Below are positions 47,950 through 62,424 of a DNA stretch of 64,000 bases, piece by piece; within the stretch, counting starts at the first letter, position 1; each line of letters opens with the position of its first letter. This stretch comes from Physcomitrium patens (taxonomy: Eukaryota; Streptophyta; Bryopsida; Funariales; Funariaceae), in the NCBI RefSeq assembly GCF_000002425.4, contig NC_037253.1, positions 17,872,407-17,936,406 on the forward strand, given 5' to 3'. Under the pieces are notes generated by a model. That model did no database searches. It was not told the origin of the DNA and saw nothing but the letters and a program-made list of their open reading frames with translations. The position numbers and the translations under genes were made by a program.

Positions 47950-50900
47950 TTCTACAATCAAATATCTAATATATTTATATGTTGATTTTTACATAACATG
48001 ATATCATATATTTAGAAAGCCAAACTAGTCTAGACCTTTAAATTTCTAATAGTTATCTTATTTATTGGTTGCATATCTTGAATGAATCTAGGTACCCCAA
48101 ACTTCTTTGGCATAGTAAACCATGAATTGAAGTAAGGTGCAACTAATAGTTTGAAGATGCCTATCTTGATTTTTTTTTTAATAAATCTATTAATTTAGAA
48201 AAAAAAATTTAAGCATTGAAATAGGCTTCAAATTCCAAAATACATGAAAAATGGTAAAAATAACTATAAGTACTACTATATTAGGATCTATACAACCAAT
48301 TTCTTTGGATGTATATGCAATAGTCTTATCATGTTTAGAAATTATCTTTAAAAACTTCTATCTCTTTCTACCTCCGCCAAAAAATCACCCCCTCTAATCT
48401 TCAACTTCTCTAAAGACTTTTTAGTAAACTTATGAGCTACTCTTCTTGATTCTTTTAATTCCAACTCTATAGTAGCTTGTTTGATGTAATTTTTGGAATC
48501 TTGAGGTAATTGGGCTGCCACAGGCTTCACCTTTTTGGCAATAGTTTTATACTTAGTATATATAATAGTCTCTTGTAATACCACATGACTATCAACTATT
48601 CTAAGCTTCCTTAAAATCTTCAAAATATCCTCATATATTTGCCTTGAATAAAGCTCTACAACAATATTAGTTCTACCTCCATCCATATACAAAGCCAATT
48701 CTTCTAAAACCTTAATGTAATCATCTTCAAATCCTTCTTTTTCAATAACATCCAAAATAAACTTACTACTTGAAATAACATCTAATCTTTTTAAATTTTT
48801 TTCATATTTTTTTACTCAATTTTTATATACATGACTTAAATCACTAATCTTTTGAAATCTAAAAACCTCCAAAGTTGTTAAATCCAAAAATCTACACTCA
48901 AAACTATCTACATTGGAGAGTTTATAGATAAAAGACTCACTTGCATCCTTGTACTTCCATGCTATAAGAGTATTCTTCAGAAATCGAAAAAATCTTTATT
49001 GATCTTTAAAAGAGTTTCTTTCAATTGGTCTCTATTTTATTCATGATTCAGTCTTACTATGAAGAATTACACCAATTTTTTTCTATCATAGTTCTTAATC
49101 CTTTCATAATGACAACCATAATTTAAAATTTGAATTTCTATCTTTATAGCCATAATATAAATTTTTCCTAAAATCACTAAATAAATCGCAAAGTTTTATA
49201 CAAAGATTTTTTTTTTCTACTTCCATATCTCCAATCTTTTTTCTAACTTCCAAACATGTCACATAAAAATAATCTACCTCATTATTCATGGTCCTTAATA
49301 TCCATCCATGGCTAAAATCAATGGGCCATTTGTCTATCTCATAAACTTTCAGTGACATGATGTTAATCTTTGATCTATGATCAAAAAGTGCCAAATTCTA
49401 TTCCTTGAAATTTTCAAGCCTTACTTGAGTCTCCATAGTAGCACTAGTCCAAAAAAGATGTACAAATTGAATACTTATTTTTTTATCCTCAAACCTCCCA
49501 TGAAAAGTACAATTAGACATATTTACTTCACTTATGTCAATCCCATGCTCCACCTCTTTGTTTCTACTATAGCCTTGAGTAATCACTTCTTTTTTCTTTT
49601 TTAATGGCATCTTTTCAAATCTAGATGTATAAAATTAGAAAAAAACTTGTTTTATCTTTTGGTCCTCTTTTTTAATCAAATAGAAGTCTAATATTTTTAC
49701 TATAATTGCTTCTACCATCATTTGCCTCTTCTTCTTGATGACATCAATGATATACTTATGGAAGTCCTTTTTTACAATGCCAAGTGTCTCCCTTAAGGTG
49801 AATTCAATTTTTGCATCAAAAATCATTCCTTCCAAAAAATTTCCTTCATATCAATAGAGTTTTCAATATTTGATTGAAGCTTATAGGAAGGGCCCTTATC
49901 TTTAAGATTATTTGAGTGTTCATTTTTGTTTTCTTTTTCTCTACTTTCTTAAGTTTCAACTCCACTCTTTGATTGAAATAAAGGTTCTATTTGAGCTTGT
50001 GGATAAGAAGGCCCTTTTCTTTCTTGAGTAGATTTTTTAACTCTTAGTAGTCTCTTCTTGCTAGAGAGCTCCACCACATCTTCTTGAGAGGATCTAGTCC
50101 TTTTTTCTACCACAATGGCATCATGGTCTTCCAAATTCTTATTGCCATTTAAAAAGGCTTTGATGCTAATAACATCAACTACATTATCTCAACCTATTGT
50201 TCTTCTAATGATTTCTATCCCTCTAAGCATAGCCTTCCTAAGTTACCTTGATGTAGCCATTATATTCCTGATTTCTACCTTAATGAGATAAGACTTAATC
50301 TCTCTCATATGCATTCTACTTGTTCTTTATACATAGTCATGTACAATCTTTTTCATATCTCTTCTTTTAAAATTTAGCTCCAAATGTTGTTCTATAGCAA
50401 TAAGTCTCATTTTACCTTTTATGAAGAAGATAAATTTTTTTTTCAAGTCTTCATCATAATTACATTATTTTTTTCTTTCATATTTAAGACTATCACAATA
50501 CATGTACCTCTTAACAAATTCTTTTGATTCCTTGGATGTATGCAAAGATGTAGTTCTTTAGCCCATTTTTAATTTATTCATCTCTATTCTCAATTCTGTC
50601 ATGCCTTTAATTAAGTCCTCAATAGTATCTTTAAAAAAAAACTTATATATCTCTTAGATTAGAATAGTTGAAATTGGACTAATGGAATAATTGGCATCAT
50701 AGGTAGTAGAACTTCATGTCTCAAAGTTCCTCGTCTTGCCTTCACCCACCATTGCTTGGTCACTAATAATATTGCATCCTCCATTCTCTTCCAATCATTA
50801 ATTAAACTCTCCTTGGTGGACTTCTCAACCAAGAGCATGAAAAATATGTCTTCTAATACTTCATCCGTTGCTTACAAGAATAACTCAATCTTCCTTATAT

Positions 50901-51411
50901 CCAATAAAAATCTCTCTAAAGATGAAAGTTGAGAGATTTTTCTCTCAAATTTCCTAAGAAAATCATTGGAGACTATAGACTTCTTTGGTTACTCAACTCA
51001 CTCCAAAAATGACCTTTTGACGATATTATTAAAATCTTCATTATAAAATTCATTTTTCAACCTCCTTTCAAAGTTATTTAAAGCCTTTGAATTATCTCCA
51101 TACAAATTCCTCATCCTCTTGATAATTTTAAGAATGCATGTCAATTCAAAACTAGGAATATAGCACGGCTCAAAGACTTAATGTACCTCTATTTTTTCTA
51201 CATATACTTCAAAAAACTTAGTGATGTTTCTTCTATCAAACCTCTTATGATTATTAACCATGCCTTGCAATACCTTCATTATACCCTTCTCATTTTTTTG
51301 TAATTTTTTTTGTTTTTTTATAAACATATTTAAAGCCAAAAGCAAATCATTGGTACTTACTCTCCTAGTGCCACTTATATTGGCCCCTCTAAAATCACCC
51401 ATCATCTTCAA
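47950..51411 (-). mobile_element. Decayed Ty3/gypsy element, retropepsin-type family
   Basis: Minus-strand polyprotein in pieces. Gag-like segments run from 51,411 (MGDFRGANISGTRRVS) to about 50,100. A stretch at 49,835-49,635 reads KIEFTLRETLGIVKKDFH. The retropepsin at 49,394-49,104 has ALFDHRSKINIMS, where the active site should be D-T/S-G-S. A linker at 48,755-48,348 has TKYKTIAKKVKPVAAQLP and LKIRGGDFLAE. The RT start at about 48,200-48,040 reads APYFNSWFTMPKK and RFIQDMQPINK. These blocks recall a gypsy family I know from moss and basidiomycete genomes. The RT continues only briefly before the sequence becomes unrecognisable. Stops, frameshifts and an altered protease active site show it is dead. 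LTRs were not found, so the limits are approximate. Confidence 0.8.
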
Positions 51412-52854
51412 ATGTCAAAAATTTCTAATTTCTTCCTTTTAACTCTTCAATACTTCTTCATACTTCAACCTTGTATCTTAGCTCCATAATTCTATTGTAC
51501 TCTACTTATACTTTCAACCACCATGAGGATGCTCTCAATAGAAGTACCATATTTATGTCAAGAGGATAAGCCTCCTTAGAAAAATACAAGGTCTTTAATT
51601 GCAAGTAGATTGTAAGAAGCACAATATTGCCTAAAAACTCAAATATAAAAAGATAGCCTAAGGTTGAGTATAAATTTTAGATTAATTTCTTTTTTGTATC
51701 AAGATGCATTCAATTCTTAATTCTAATTTCAAACTCAAACCTTCTCTCAGTAAAATATCTATAATTTGCTTTTCAATCAACCAAAGAAATATGGAGTTAT
51801 TATAAGTATATATTTTTATGCCTTGGAATCTAATTTCAAACTTGGTTTATAAATAGTCTTCTTTGGATATCAATTCTTTAATAGCCATGTTATTATACAA
51901 CAGTGTTCTAAAGCTCTAAAATGTCAAACTGCAACCTTTAGATAAGAATCAAACACATTGCTATTATGTATTGGATTTCTTAATACCACAATAGCCATTG
52001 AAAATAAAAATAAAAAAATACACTTTGAAGCTTTAATTACAAAAGAATGATATTTTTTTTGTTCTATTATTATTATTATTTTTTATTATTATAGCAGTGA
52101 ATTATGAACAAGCTCTATCATGAAAATATAGCAATACTTAGCAAGAAAATCACGGCCTCTATTCAAACTTTGTTTGTTTCTTTTATGTCTTAATTACAAT
52201 CAAACAATCAAAAAATAAAGAACTATTTTAGAATGAAATAATAACAATAAAAAGAAATAAAATAGCTCAAGAGGCAAAAAAATATGATAATTTCTAAATT
52301 ACCAAAAATAACTACAATCAATAAAAAAATATCATAAAAGTATAATTATATAATTAAAAAATATTTTAGAAATAAATTAAAATATTAAGTTATGGATAAA
52401 TTAAAAATTAGGATTAATTTTAAAAAAAATTAAAAATAATATCTTAGAAATTTAAAAATTCTTGTATATTTTATTATACATGATTATATAAATTGATAAA
52501 ATCATTTTTTATAGATTCTTTATTATATTTTATTTATTCATTTCAATTAATTGATTCAATATTTTATGTAAAAAGATTCAAAGAACAAATTATTGATAAG
52601 TAAAATATTAGTGTAAGCTAGAATAGATTAAGCAATTCATAAAAAGATTTAATCTTTGCAAGGATGTTTTAGATTTTATTTTAGATTATGTCATGTTTTT
52701 AATCTTGTGAATAAGTTGTTTAAAATCCAACTCTTTTTAACACAAACAAGAAGAAGTTTCAACATAGAATTCTTTACTTTAAGAAGATGGTCTTACTAAA
52801 AAAAATTAAAGAACTTGAGAGAAAATCAATAGATATTGAAATTTCTATTAAATG
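51412..52854. other. AT-rich spacer between two decayed elements
   Basis: No recognisable coding sequence. Poly-A/T-rich, with an (ATT)n-like tract near 52,068-52,090. Confidence 0.5.
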
Positions 52855-52859
52855 AGTAG

Positions 52860-53090
52860 AAATAAGTAAAAGTAGATTAATTTCATAATATCTTCTAGAA
52901 AAGCTTCTTAGAAGCTTTATATATGCTACTTTGACTTAAAATGTATTTGTGATTGATTAATAGGTTAGAAACTTAGTCAACAAATTGACCACATGCCACA
53001 CATATTGGTAGCTTGTAGAATAAGCTAATTATGTCATGTCCATATAGAAAACTTGTCTTAGAAATTAAAATAATTATTGTGGATTAGACA
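52860..53090 (+). repeat. Left LTR remnant of the decayed chromovirus
   Basis: Aligns by eye with 58,330-58,560 through shared words such as AGATTAATTT, AGAAAAGCTTC, GATTGATTGATAG-like, ACATGCCACACAT and TTGGTAGCTTGT. It has a TTCTAGAA...TTCTTAGAAGC stretch resembling a worn heat-shock-element array. The promoter-proximal half seen in the right copy is not recognisable here. Confidence 0.75.
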
Positions 53091-56000
53091 TAAGACATAA
53101 ATATATTAAAATTTGTAGATTACCCTCTTTTAAACTAATATTGATTTTTTTTTGTTTTTAAGTTCTTTCATTTACTTGTCTTAAGCGATATTAAATATTT
53201 CTTTTCTTTTAAATATTATTATGGCAAAACTTGTCAAAATGAAGAATGCAATGGTACAAATGTAAGAACTATTGAGGAAATTAATGCTTGCAATGCATTA
53301 ACTCAATTTATCACCACAAAAAAGAATGATAATGATAAAAAATAGAGATATATAAATGATTAAAGTTGCTTCAATATTTGTACCAAATTATGTCTCTTTT
53401 CCTATAATAGAACACCATTCAAGTAATAGAGAACCAAAAATTATCTTACTTTAGAAGTTTGATGGTATAAAATCAAAGTTTCAAAGATTCATCAATCAAG
53501 TACAATTGGCAATTGAACTTCAATTACTAAACTATCCTACTCTAAGATCATAAATTAAGTTTATTAAAAATCTACTTTTCAATTTTATATTACCATGGTC
53601 TTCATCTTTTTTTGAATGACGTGATTCAATATTGGATAATTTGAAAGATTTCTTGGCAGAGTTTTGATTTATGTATAGAAAATATGATGCAATTTGAATT
53701 ACAACAAACAAGATCCATATTTTGTGACAAAGAAATAAATCTATTACATTGTATATTTCACAATTTAAATGACTTGTGATTGATATTAAGTGAGATGATG
53801 TTATATTCAATAGTCAATTTTTTTATAGATTACAATATGAAATAAAAAATTGATGCTTAGTTCACTTGATCCTCAAATATTGAGTCAAGCAATTGATTTT
53901 GTTGTAACATTTGACAATTGACTTTTTGAATTTCAATCTAAAAATTACATAAGTAGGCCTCAACGTTATTATAATTTAATTACAATACCAATGTTTTTTC
54001 AATACATACCTTTAAAAATAGATGATATGTAAATTGGTGCAATATATTTCAAATCTCTAAGTGAGTAAGAAAAGACTCATCATTGTCAAGAAGGATTGTA
54101 AATATATTGTGGAGAACCAAAGCACACTACTCAATATTGTCTAAAAAAGCAACACAATCATAAAATAAGAAATAAAATTGTTAAAAAAGATAATATATTA
54201 ATAAACGAGTTTATCTATTACAATAAGGACTATGTGACTAAAAACTTATACAACAAGTAATGAAAGCCCTATTTTTTCTTCAATTTTTTTTTTTTGTTTT
54301 ACAATAGATATTACTTTAGGACCTAGTTATCACAAAGCCTTTGTCTTGATAGATTTAAAAGCTTCAACTTATTTTTTAGATAAAGAATTTTTTAAAAGAT
54401 ATTATATATTTTTAATAAAGAAAATAAAACGTATTTATATAAAAATCATAGATGATCATTTATTGTCCCTTGAAGATATTATTCATGAAATATTTCTTCT
54501 AAAAATAATAACTAATAATCATAGTAACTTTGTGGTATTTAATATCATTAGATCTCTTTTTAATTTAATAATTTTAGGTTTATTATAATTTAAAAAATAT
54601 AATCCTTGAATAGATTGGATTTCTTAAAGTCTTGATTTATTTTTAAATATAACTAAGAGTGTAATTAATAAAGTAAAAATTCATAAGTCTAATACAATTA
54701 AACTTATATTTATAGGTGCAAGAGCTTTTTTGCATGTTGTAAAAGAAGAATCATCTTCTGTCATTTATGCCACACATATTTCTAATGGTAGAAAGACTTC
54801 AAATTACATTCCTAGTCAATATTAAGATTTTTAAGATGTATTTGAGAGGAAGAATGTAAATACTCTTTTAAAACATCTTTCTTCTAATTGTTCAATTGAC
54901 CTTCAAAAAGAGCTCAAATACCATTTTGATCAATCTATAATTCATGAAAAAAATGAATTGATTGAATTCAAAGAGTATATTAAAGAAAATTTAGCTAAGG
55001 TCTAAATATGCCATTTCAAATCTCTAGCAAGAGTTTCAATTTTATTTGTGAAGAAAAAAGATAGATCATTGCTGATGTATATTGATTATGAAAGACTAAA
55101 TAAGATCACCATCAAAAATAGTTATCTACTACCTTTGATATCTAAAAGTTTTAATCAATTGAATTAAGTTAAGATCTATATAAAAATACATCTATGAAAG
55201 GCATACAAGCTTATAAGCATGAAAGAAGAAGATGAATAGAAGACTATATTTTGAACTAAGTATAAACATTTTGAATATAATGTCATGCCTTTTAGACTTA
55301 AAAATATACCAATAGCTTTTCAACATCTAATAAATGATGTCTTTTGAAAGTTTTTAGACTATTTTATTATTTTTTATCTAGAAAATATCTTGATTTATTC
55401 TAAGAACACAGAAAAATACAAACTTTATGTTTATCTTATATTACAAAAACTAAAAGATGCGGGACTTTATGCCAAAATAAAAAAAATTATATATTTCATA
55501 TTATTTAAGTCAATTTCTTAAGATACATTATTTCAAATGATAGACTTATGATGGATACTAAAAAAGATCAAACCATTATAGAGTGAAAGATTTCAAAAAT
55601 AATAAAAAAATTCTGATATTTTTTGGAATTTGTCAATTACCATTGGATCTTCATTAAGGACTTTTTTTCAAATTGCAGCTCCACTTATACATTTGACTTG
55701 TAAAGACAAACTTCAATAGAATCAAGAAGTAGAAGTAGCATTTGAAGCTTTGAAGTTAGCTTTTATTTCTATACCAATTTTATATCACATTAACTTTTTT
55801 AAGCCTTTTTTATGGGAACAAATGTATCTAACTTTGTTTTTGGTGTTGTATTATTACAAATGGGAATAAATTATAAACTTTGTCTAGTAGTTTTTTTTTC
55901 CAAAAAATTTTCAGCAACCAAGTTCAACTACAAGATCCATGATAAAGAACTTTTTACAATTGTAGATTTGTTTGAAGAGTGGCACTACCATCTAAAAGGT

Positions 56001-58029
56001 TTTCCTAATCTAATTATTATGTATATGGATTACAAGAACCTTGATTATTTTATGTCAACATGCATTTTGAATTGTTGCCAAGCCTACTATAGCATGTCCT
56101 TATTAAAATTCAAATTTAAGATAACTTATTATCTAAAAAAAACAACAAGGTTTATTGAATACAATCTCTTAATATATTTACCTTATACTAATTTTTTTAT
56201 CAAATTACTTTCGATCAATAATGTATAATTTTCTTAAAATTAAAGTAATTTTTATCTTTGAGCAATAAAATCAATATTAATTATTGTTTCAATTTTTATT
56301 AAGCAAGTTGAATCAAATATGTCTTTTGATCTTATTATTTGTGATATTAACAAAAATCCTTCAAAGTCTTATGATACTTCTAAGTTTGAATTTAAGAATA
56401 ATTTATTATATTTTAAGGAATACTTATATGTTCTAAAAGATAAAGCTTAATTACGTATTCTTTAAGCTCGTCACAACTTTCTAGTAGTAGGACATTTTGG
56501 ATATATTAAGACTTTGCAACTAATATCCAAGGATTTTTGGTGGCTTCAAATGTAGAAGGTAGTTAAAGATTTTGTACAATCTTGTAATCTTTGCTCAAGA
56601 TCAAAAACTCCTCATCATTAGTCTTACAAACATCTTTAGCCATTATCTATTTAAAAATAACTTTGATCTTTTATTTATATGGATTTTATCATGAATCTTC
56701 TAATCTCAAATTTTTAAGACTCTATATTTGTGATAATAGATTGTTTCACTAAAATAATATATTTTATATTATATACAAAATCTAACAAAGATAAAGAAAT
56801 AGCCAAGTTTTTCCTTGACAACACCTATCACTATCACGGGTTGCTTAAAGATATTATATTAGATATAGGAATTAAATTTGTATCAAGATATTAAAAAATA
56901 CTTTTTAAGATTCTAAAGGTAGGCATAAAATTGTCTTTGGCTTTTTATCCTCAAACTAATGGATAAATAAAGCATATAAATTAGTTTTTAGAGTAATATT
57001 TAAGATATACCATTAACTACCAATAAGATGATTGGACGATTTTTTTGCCATTAGCAGAGATTGTTTATAATAATACGGTACATTTTTCTATATAACAATT
57101 TTTTTATTAATTATGATTATCATCTATGACTTAATGCTTTTGACTTTTTAAAAATTGATAAACTTTTGGCAAAAGATTTGACAAATCATTTATCTAAGCT
57201 ATATACAATAATAAAGATGCAATTAAAAAAGATTCAAGAACAACAAAAAAAAAACCCCAAATACTTATTGCAAACAACAATCTCATTTCTACATTAGTAA
57301 TAAGATATGGTTATTTTTTATAGTATTAAAATTATTTTTCTTTGTGATAAATTAGATTACTATAAACTTGGACCACTTCTTATTTGTGAATAAGCCAATC
57401 TAGTCACTTATTGATTATATCTACCAAAATCTATAGAAATCCATCTTATATTTCATGTATCTCTTTTGGAGTCATATAAAATAGTGAATATCTCAAGAAA
57501 AAGACAAATATCACTGCCTCCTATAGAAATGGATAATAATCAAGAATTCAAGGTCGAAGAAGTCTTAGACTTGAGATGGTATTGAATTAGGTTTGAATAT
57601 CTTATTCATTGGCATGAAAATAATATTAGCAAATGCACATAGAAGCTAGCAAAAAATCTTACAAATATAGCAAAGAAAGTCAAAGCTTTTCATAAATGAC
57701 ATCCATCAAAACCAAGATAAAGGATAATAAATCTTTGCTATAAAAGAAATATAATTTAGAAAAGATTGTATTTTATCTTCTATCTTTGTTTATAATTTCT
57801 ATGTAATTGTGGCATCAAGGAAACGGAGAACCAATAGCCAATAGATTCAATTCAAAAACCATCATTTCTTTATCTTATAAACAAGACATTGAGAATTATC
57901 ACAGTCTTCAAGATAATATAATAGGAATGAAGATCTTTAAGACCAACATATTTTTCCTTGAATAGATAGAAAGATACAATTCATTTGATATCACAACCTA
58001 AAAAGAAAATCTTAATGTTTGGTGATTTT

Positions 58030-58220
58030 ATTAGACATAGAAATAATTCTTGATAGTGTTATAATATTTTATTTGAAAGAAGTTACAAAGGTCTCAACAA
58101 TGATCAAATAACAAGGTATTCTTTCCACTTTAGAATGGGACATTATTAATAGTTGAGAGGACCTATTAACTACCTTCAAAAGAAAAAAAAATTAAAATAC
58201 ATAGTAAATACAATTTGTTG
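58030..58220 (+). pseudogene. Accessory-ORF remnant in the decayed chromovirus
   Basis: Lies after the chromodomain and before the right LTR. One frame reads GHY, two stops, then LRGPINYLQ. This aligns without gaps with GYYRWLQGPMNHLP of the accessory frame in the 26.6-32.7 kb element, and the stops fall on Arg and Trp codons that one or two C/G-to-T/A changes convert to stops. The segment before it (NILFERSYKG) resembles VFEFEPTYDG, but the spacing is about 11 residues shorter. Homology was judged by eye. Confidence 0.55.
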
Positions 58221-58329
58221 TATCTTAGACTTCCTAAGCATATAATCACTACTCTTCATGGAACTCCTTAGAAGGGAGAATAAATTTATCAACATATATT
58301 TATTATAATTTTTATTTAGATAATATTAA

Positions 58330-58600
58330 TAAGTATAAGTAGATAAAAATAGATTAATTTTATAACAACTTTTAGAAAAGCTTCATAAAAGCCTTATAGA
58401 TGTTCTTTTAACTTTACATATATTTATGATTGATTGATAGATTAGAAACTTTGTCAATAAGTTATCTACATGCCACACATGTTGGTAGCTTGTGGAACAA
58501 GTTAACTATATGGTGTCCAAAAAGAAAACTTTTTTTGCAAATTAAGATATATATTGTGCAAAGTCAATAAGTTTTGGAAGTCTTATAGAACATTGCCAAG
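58330..58600 (+). repeat. Right LTR remnant of the decayed chromovirus
   Basis: Counterpart of the left copy. Downstream it includes AGTATATATAGAGGCAAG (about 58,617-58,634), a TATA-containing segment resembling the TATA region of the other element's LTR, so the LTR probably extends to about 58.8 kb. Its end could not be fixed. Confidence 0.7.
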
Positions 58601-58834
58601 TAGCTCTTAGGTAGATAGTATATATAGAGGCAAGAATGAAGCCTTCTTCATTCTTCTCAATTCTTTTTTTGCTTCTATTTTAATTCCAAGAAGTTTTTAA
58701 TTTTCTTATCTTTTAACAATATGTATTCTAGTTTCTTTTTAATATACATACTTTCTTATTTTTATTCTGTTATACTTCTTTGAAAAAGTTTCACTAATTT
58801 ATTTATTTTCATCAAGTTCTTATCTTTGAAAAAA

Positions 58835-59190
58835 GAAGCAAGAAAGAAGAATAAAGAGAGATTTGATTGGAAGCATCAGTTGCAACCTAAAATAATACAA
58901 AAAGGTAATTGGGTATTGATTTATGATAGTAGTTTAGACCACCAATATAGTATATCAAAAAAAAAATCTAAGAAGTAATTTGGATTATATAGTGTGAAAC
59001 AAGTTTATAACATTGCTACCTACTTTTTAAAAGAATTATATAATATCAATTTAAAATTATTAATTGCAAGCAAATAAATCAAGTTTTTTTGAAAAAAAAA
59101 TGATAATCTGGAGTTTGAAGACATTGATGTAGATATGGAGATTAATAAAGATAAAGTTTAAGAGAGAATTTTTGAAAACTGATGAAGGTC
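58835..59190 (+). pseudogene. Integrase C-terminal tail of another gypsy element
   Basis: Shortly beyond the right LTR the + strand reads KERFDWKHQLQP, KGNWVLIYDSSLDHQ, FGLYSVKQVYNIATYFLKEL and EDIDVDMEINKDKV. This is the typical GPY/F-type tail of a gypsy polyprotein (gypsy type like the 47.9-51.4 kb element rather than the chromovirus). It has a few stops and no upstream portion in place, which suggests that the chromovirus inserted into or beside an older element. Confidence 0.65.
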
Positions 59191-62001
59191 CACATCTTTT
59201 TTTGAAATCAAATTTGTACAACAAAAAGAAAGGTGTTGAATTGTATTATTGGATAGTCATGTGACACTTTTTTTTTGTTATTATTTTTATTTTTTGTATT
59301 ATCTTTTGACTTAATGCACACTTTGTATTACAATTGATGCAACATTATTTAGATTGGTACTGCAATACAATTATGCTCTTTAAGTTTGGCTTCTAGAGTA
59401 GGTCATTTTTTTTTTATTATAGCCTAGGAAAAGAAAAAAATATATAATAACAAACTTCTTATCTAAAAAGAATACTTGTTGAATTTAAGCATATTACTAA
59501 ATAGAGGAGAAAAAACTAACTAAAATTTTTTAAATAACAACAAGAAAATCAAAAAGAAAAAAAATTAGTTATATGCAAAAATTTAGCAATGTACAAATTA
59601 TTAAATTTGTATGCAAAAACAAGCTGGGATTTGCAGCAATAAGCAATAAAAGTTAATGGCATACTATATCACACCGTGAAAAGGGCCACACTATAATGCA
59701 CAATTGAAATAATTATAAGGTCTATGTAATGGCATAAATCTATGATTATAGGGTCTATGTGGTTTTAAATAATTTACTATCATAGATAATAATATATGAT
59801 TATAAAGCTTCAAATTTTGAATAAAAAAAAAACAAAAACAAAAAAAAAAAACAAAACAAAACAAAAAAACAAACAAACAAAATAAAAAAATTCTACCTGA
59901 AATTCTTAAGTGTGAAATTTGGAAGCTTACTTCAAGAGCATATTGAATCTAAAATTAATCATTTTTTTGTTATTTGTATGTAGAAGATATCCAAAGAAGC
60001 GAATGGAGTTCTTGATATTTAAAGTAGAAATCCTTTGAAATATTAAAGTACGATTTTTTCAATGTTATTTGCTTTCTAAGTGAATTTTTAATTCTTTTCT
60101 TGTCCACATTTTATTTTGGATTTTTATTAAAATTTGTTTTATTATCATAGGTTTTGTAATTTGTGACCATGAACCACAAGTAGATGCCAATTGTTTTGGT
60201 TTACTTGTGATTTGTAACCTTCAACTATATGATGATGTTAGTTGCTTGATTCAATTGTCATTTTTGCTTTTGTATTATTAGAGATAAAGATGCAATGTGG
60301 ATTATTTATTTTTGTCTTTAATACCTTTTCTTAGTTGCAAATATTGTTGCCAAAGGTTTTTTGGTATTTCTCTATTTTGTATTATTCTAGTTTATGTTGA
60401 TAGGTATATTATAGAAATAAAATTAAATTAATGGCTGATAAAATCTTTTTGTTTTTTGAATTATTAGCCTTGTAATAATTTAGAAGAGATTATTGGTGAA
60501 TTAAAAAGATTAGTCGTGGTTGCAAGCATAGATAGTTATAAGTATCTAAATAGTCTTTTTTATGGTGCATACTAGGAATTGATACTATTAATCTCTTTCA
60601 CTAGACTACTTAGATATTAACCATTTCTAAGATTCTAAGCAAGTCGTGCATATTGATGAAACATTTCAACATGTTTCAGCATTAAATACTACTAAGAAAC
60701 TTTAGATCTCAAGTGTTGACACATTTTACAAGATGGAAGACAAACCTTGTAGTATGGTCAAAGATTGATTTTCAAAGAAAATTGAGAATATTTCCTTATT
60801 AAATTCAAAGCTTAGATTCTAAATATGAATAAGAAAATAATATCAAAGGTCTTTTATTTTTAATGATTGGTATGCATTTGAACTATTACTATAATATTTG
60901 GAGCTTGAAATACTCGAAACCTATGGAAGATAGAGTAAAGAGCATTTATTTTAATTGCAAGACATGGAGTCTTATTGAGAGGCAAGAATAGTACTTATTC
61001 CAATTCTTAAAGAAGGTAATATTACTAATTTAATTTCTAATGTGAAGGAAGAAGATCTACTAAAACCAAAAGTTGAAACATCTTTGAAGACATGAAGAAA
61101 AAAAAGTAATAGCTGTAGCCTTAGAAAATATTGCACTCACTTTATTATAAATGGCTTAAGCTATGAAAGCAGCTTTGTCTAGAATGACAGAGCTACCAAC
61201 ATTTGAGCTATTTAAAATGTTTATTAAACATTTGAAAATAAATATATGGATATTAGTTGTTATCAAATGAAAAGCATTCAAGACTTCCAATATAAAAAAG
61301 AAAACTCATGCACTATGTATACTCATTTAGCTTAGTTTATAATAGAATTAACAAAAGTATTTGCTAAGAGCGAACTTGTCAAGATTTTCTTATCTAAGAT
61401 TGACAATTATAAAAGAAATTAAACTCTTTTTGTATAATAAGTAGCTTAAAACTTAATTTAAAATATAATACTAAAAATTATAAATAAAATTATAATTTCT
61501 ATCAAATTTTCTATAATTTTAATTATTAAATACTATTTTTAATATATATATATATATATATTTAAATGAATAATAATTTTAATTAAAATATTTATTTTAA
61601 AACTTTAATCTAAGATTTGGTGACCATTATTTCAATAGTTATTGTTTTATTTGATATTATAACTTTAAATATATATATATATATATATACAATTAATATA
61701 AGTGTTACTAATAAAAATTTAACTATGGTTTTTATAAGACTTTAAAATTTAAGATTATTCTTCTTTTTTAATTTTTAATTTCTATTTCTTGGTAGATTTT
61801 GTAGATTGCCAAATATTTTTTCAAATTCATTGTATTGATTTAATTTTCTAAATTTTAAATCATTAATTACTTAAAATATTCAAGAATTATCAATTTTTTA
61901 TTGAATTATTGAATTATAATATATTTTTATCATATCCTCTCCTAAATTATTTTTTTGTTTAAAAATTATATACTTTACAAAAATTATTTAATTTATGTAT
62001 G

Positions 62002-62038
<37 letters not shown>

Positions 62039-62400
62039 CTATGTAAGTCTAAAATTTTATAGTGTCATAAGCTCAAATTTTGCAAGGTTTAGTAGCATAT
62101 ATTGATAATAAATAAATAAGACTTAATTATATAAAGAAATATATGTAATTTAAAGAGAATCTTGTAGATTAAACCAATGAGAGTTTTTTTAATATTTATT
62201 CATTATCAATATATTATTTATTTATTTATTTATTCATTAAGTGTTATTTTCCTTAATTTGGCATTGGACATGGAAGAAGTACTTTGACAGTTGGAAAAAA
62301 ATATATTAATTTTTATATAAAACACTAAAAAATTAAAAAAATAAAAAAAAAGAATAAAAAAACGAACGAACAAATTACAACGTCGAGGACATGGCCAAGA
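59191..62400. other. AT-rich desert with a possible gag scrap
   Basis: No intact gene. Around 61,080-61,430 (+) a stop-ridden frame (ALENIALTLL, ALSRMTELPTFELF, FLSKIDNYKRN) resembles retroelement gag in composition only. (AT)n tracts lie at about 61,541-61,560, 61,669-61,688 and 62,007-62,034. Confidence 0.45.
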
Positions 62401-62424
62401 TTTCGAACTGTGCATCTCCCTCAT

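Larger units (their letters stand above)
52855..58600 (+). mobile_element. Decayed chromovirus related to the 26.6-32.7 kb element
   Basis: Same family and gene order as the better-preserved element, in opposite orientation and heavily AT-drifted. Landmarks: gag KFDGIKSKFQRFINQV near 53,460; protease LIDLKASTYFLDKEFF from 54,340 and FNIIRSLFNLIILGL; RT remnants at 55,000-55,600; an RNase H-like open frame at 55,812-56,228 (YKIHDKELFTIVDLFEEWHY, MDYKNLDYFMS); integrase remnants at 56,470-57,000; and a chromodomain (FKVEEVLDLRWY) at about 57,550. Partial LTRs flank it. Stops occur throughout. Most differences from the other copy are C-to-T or G-to-A in direction, as expected from long-term cytosine deamination. 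Confidence 0.88.
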
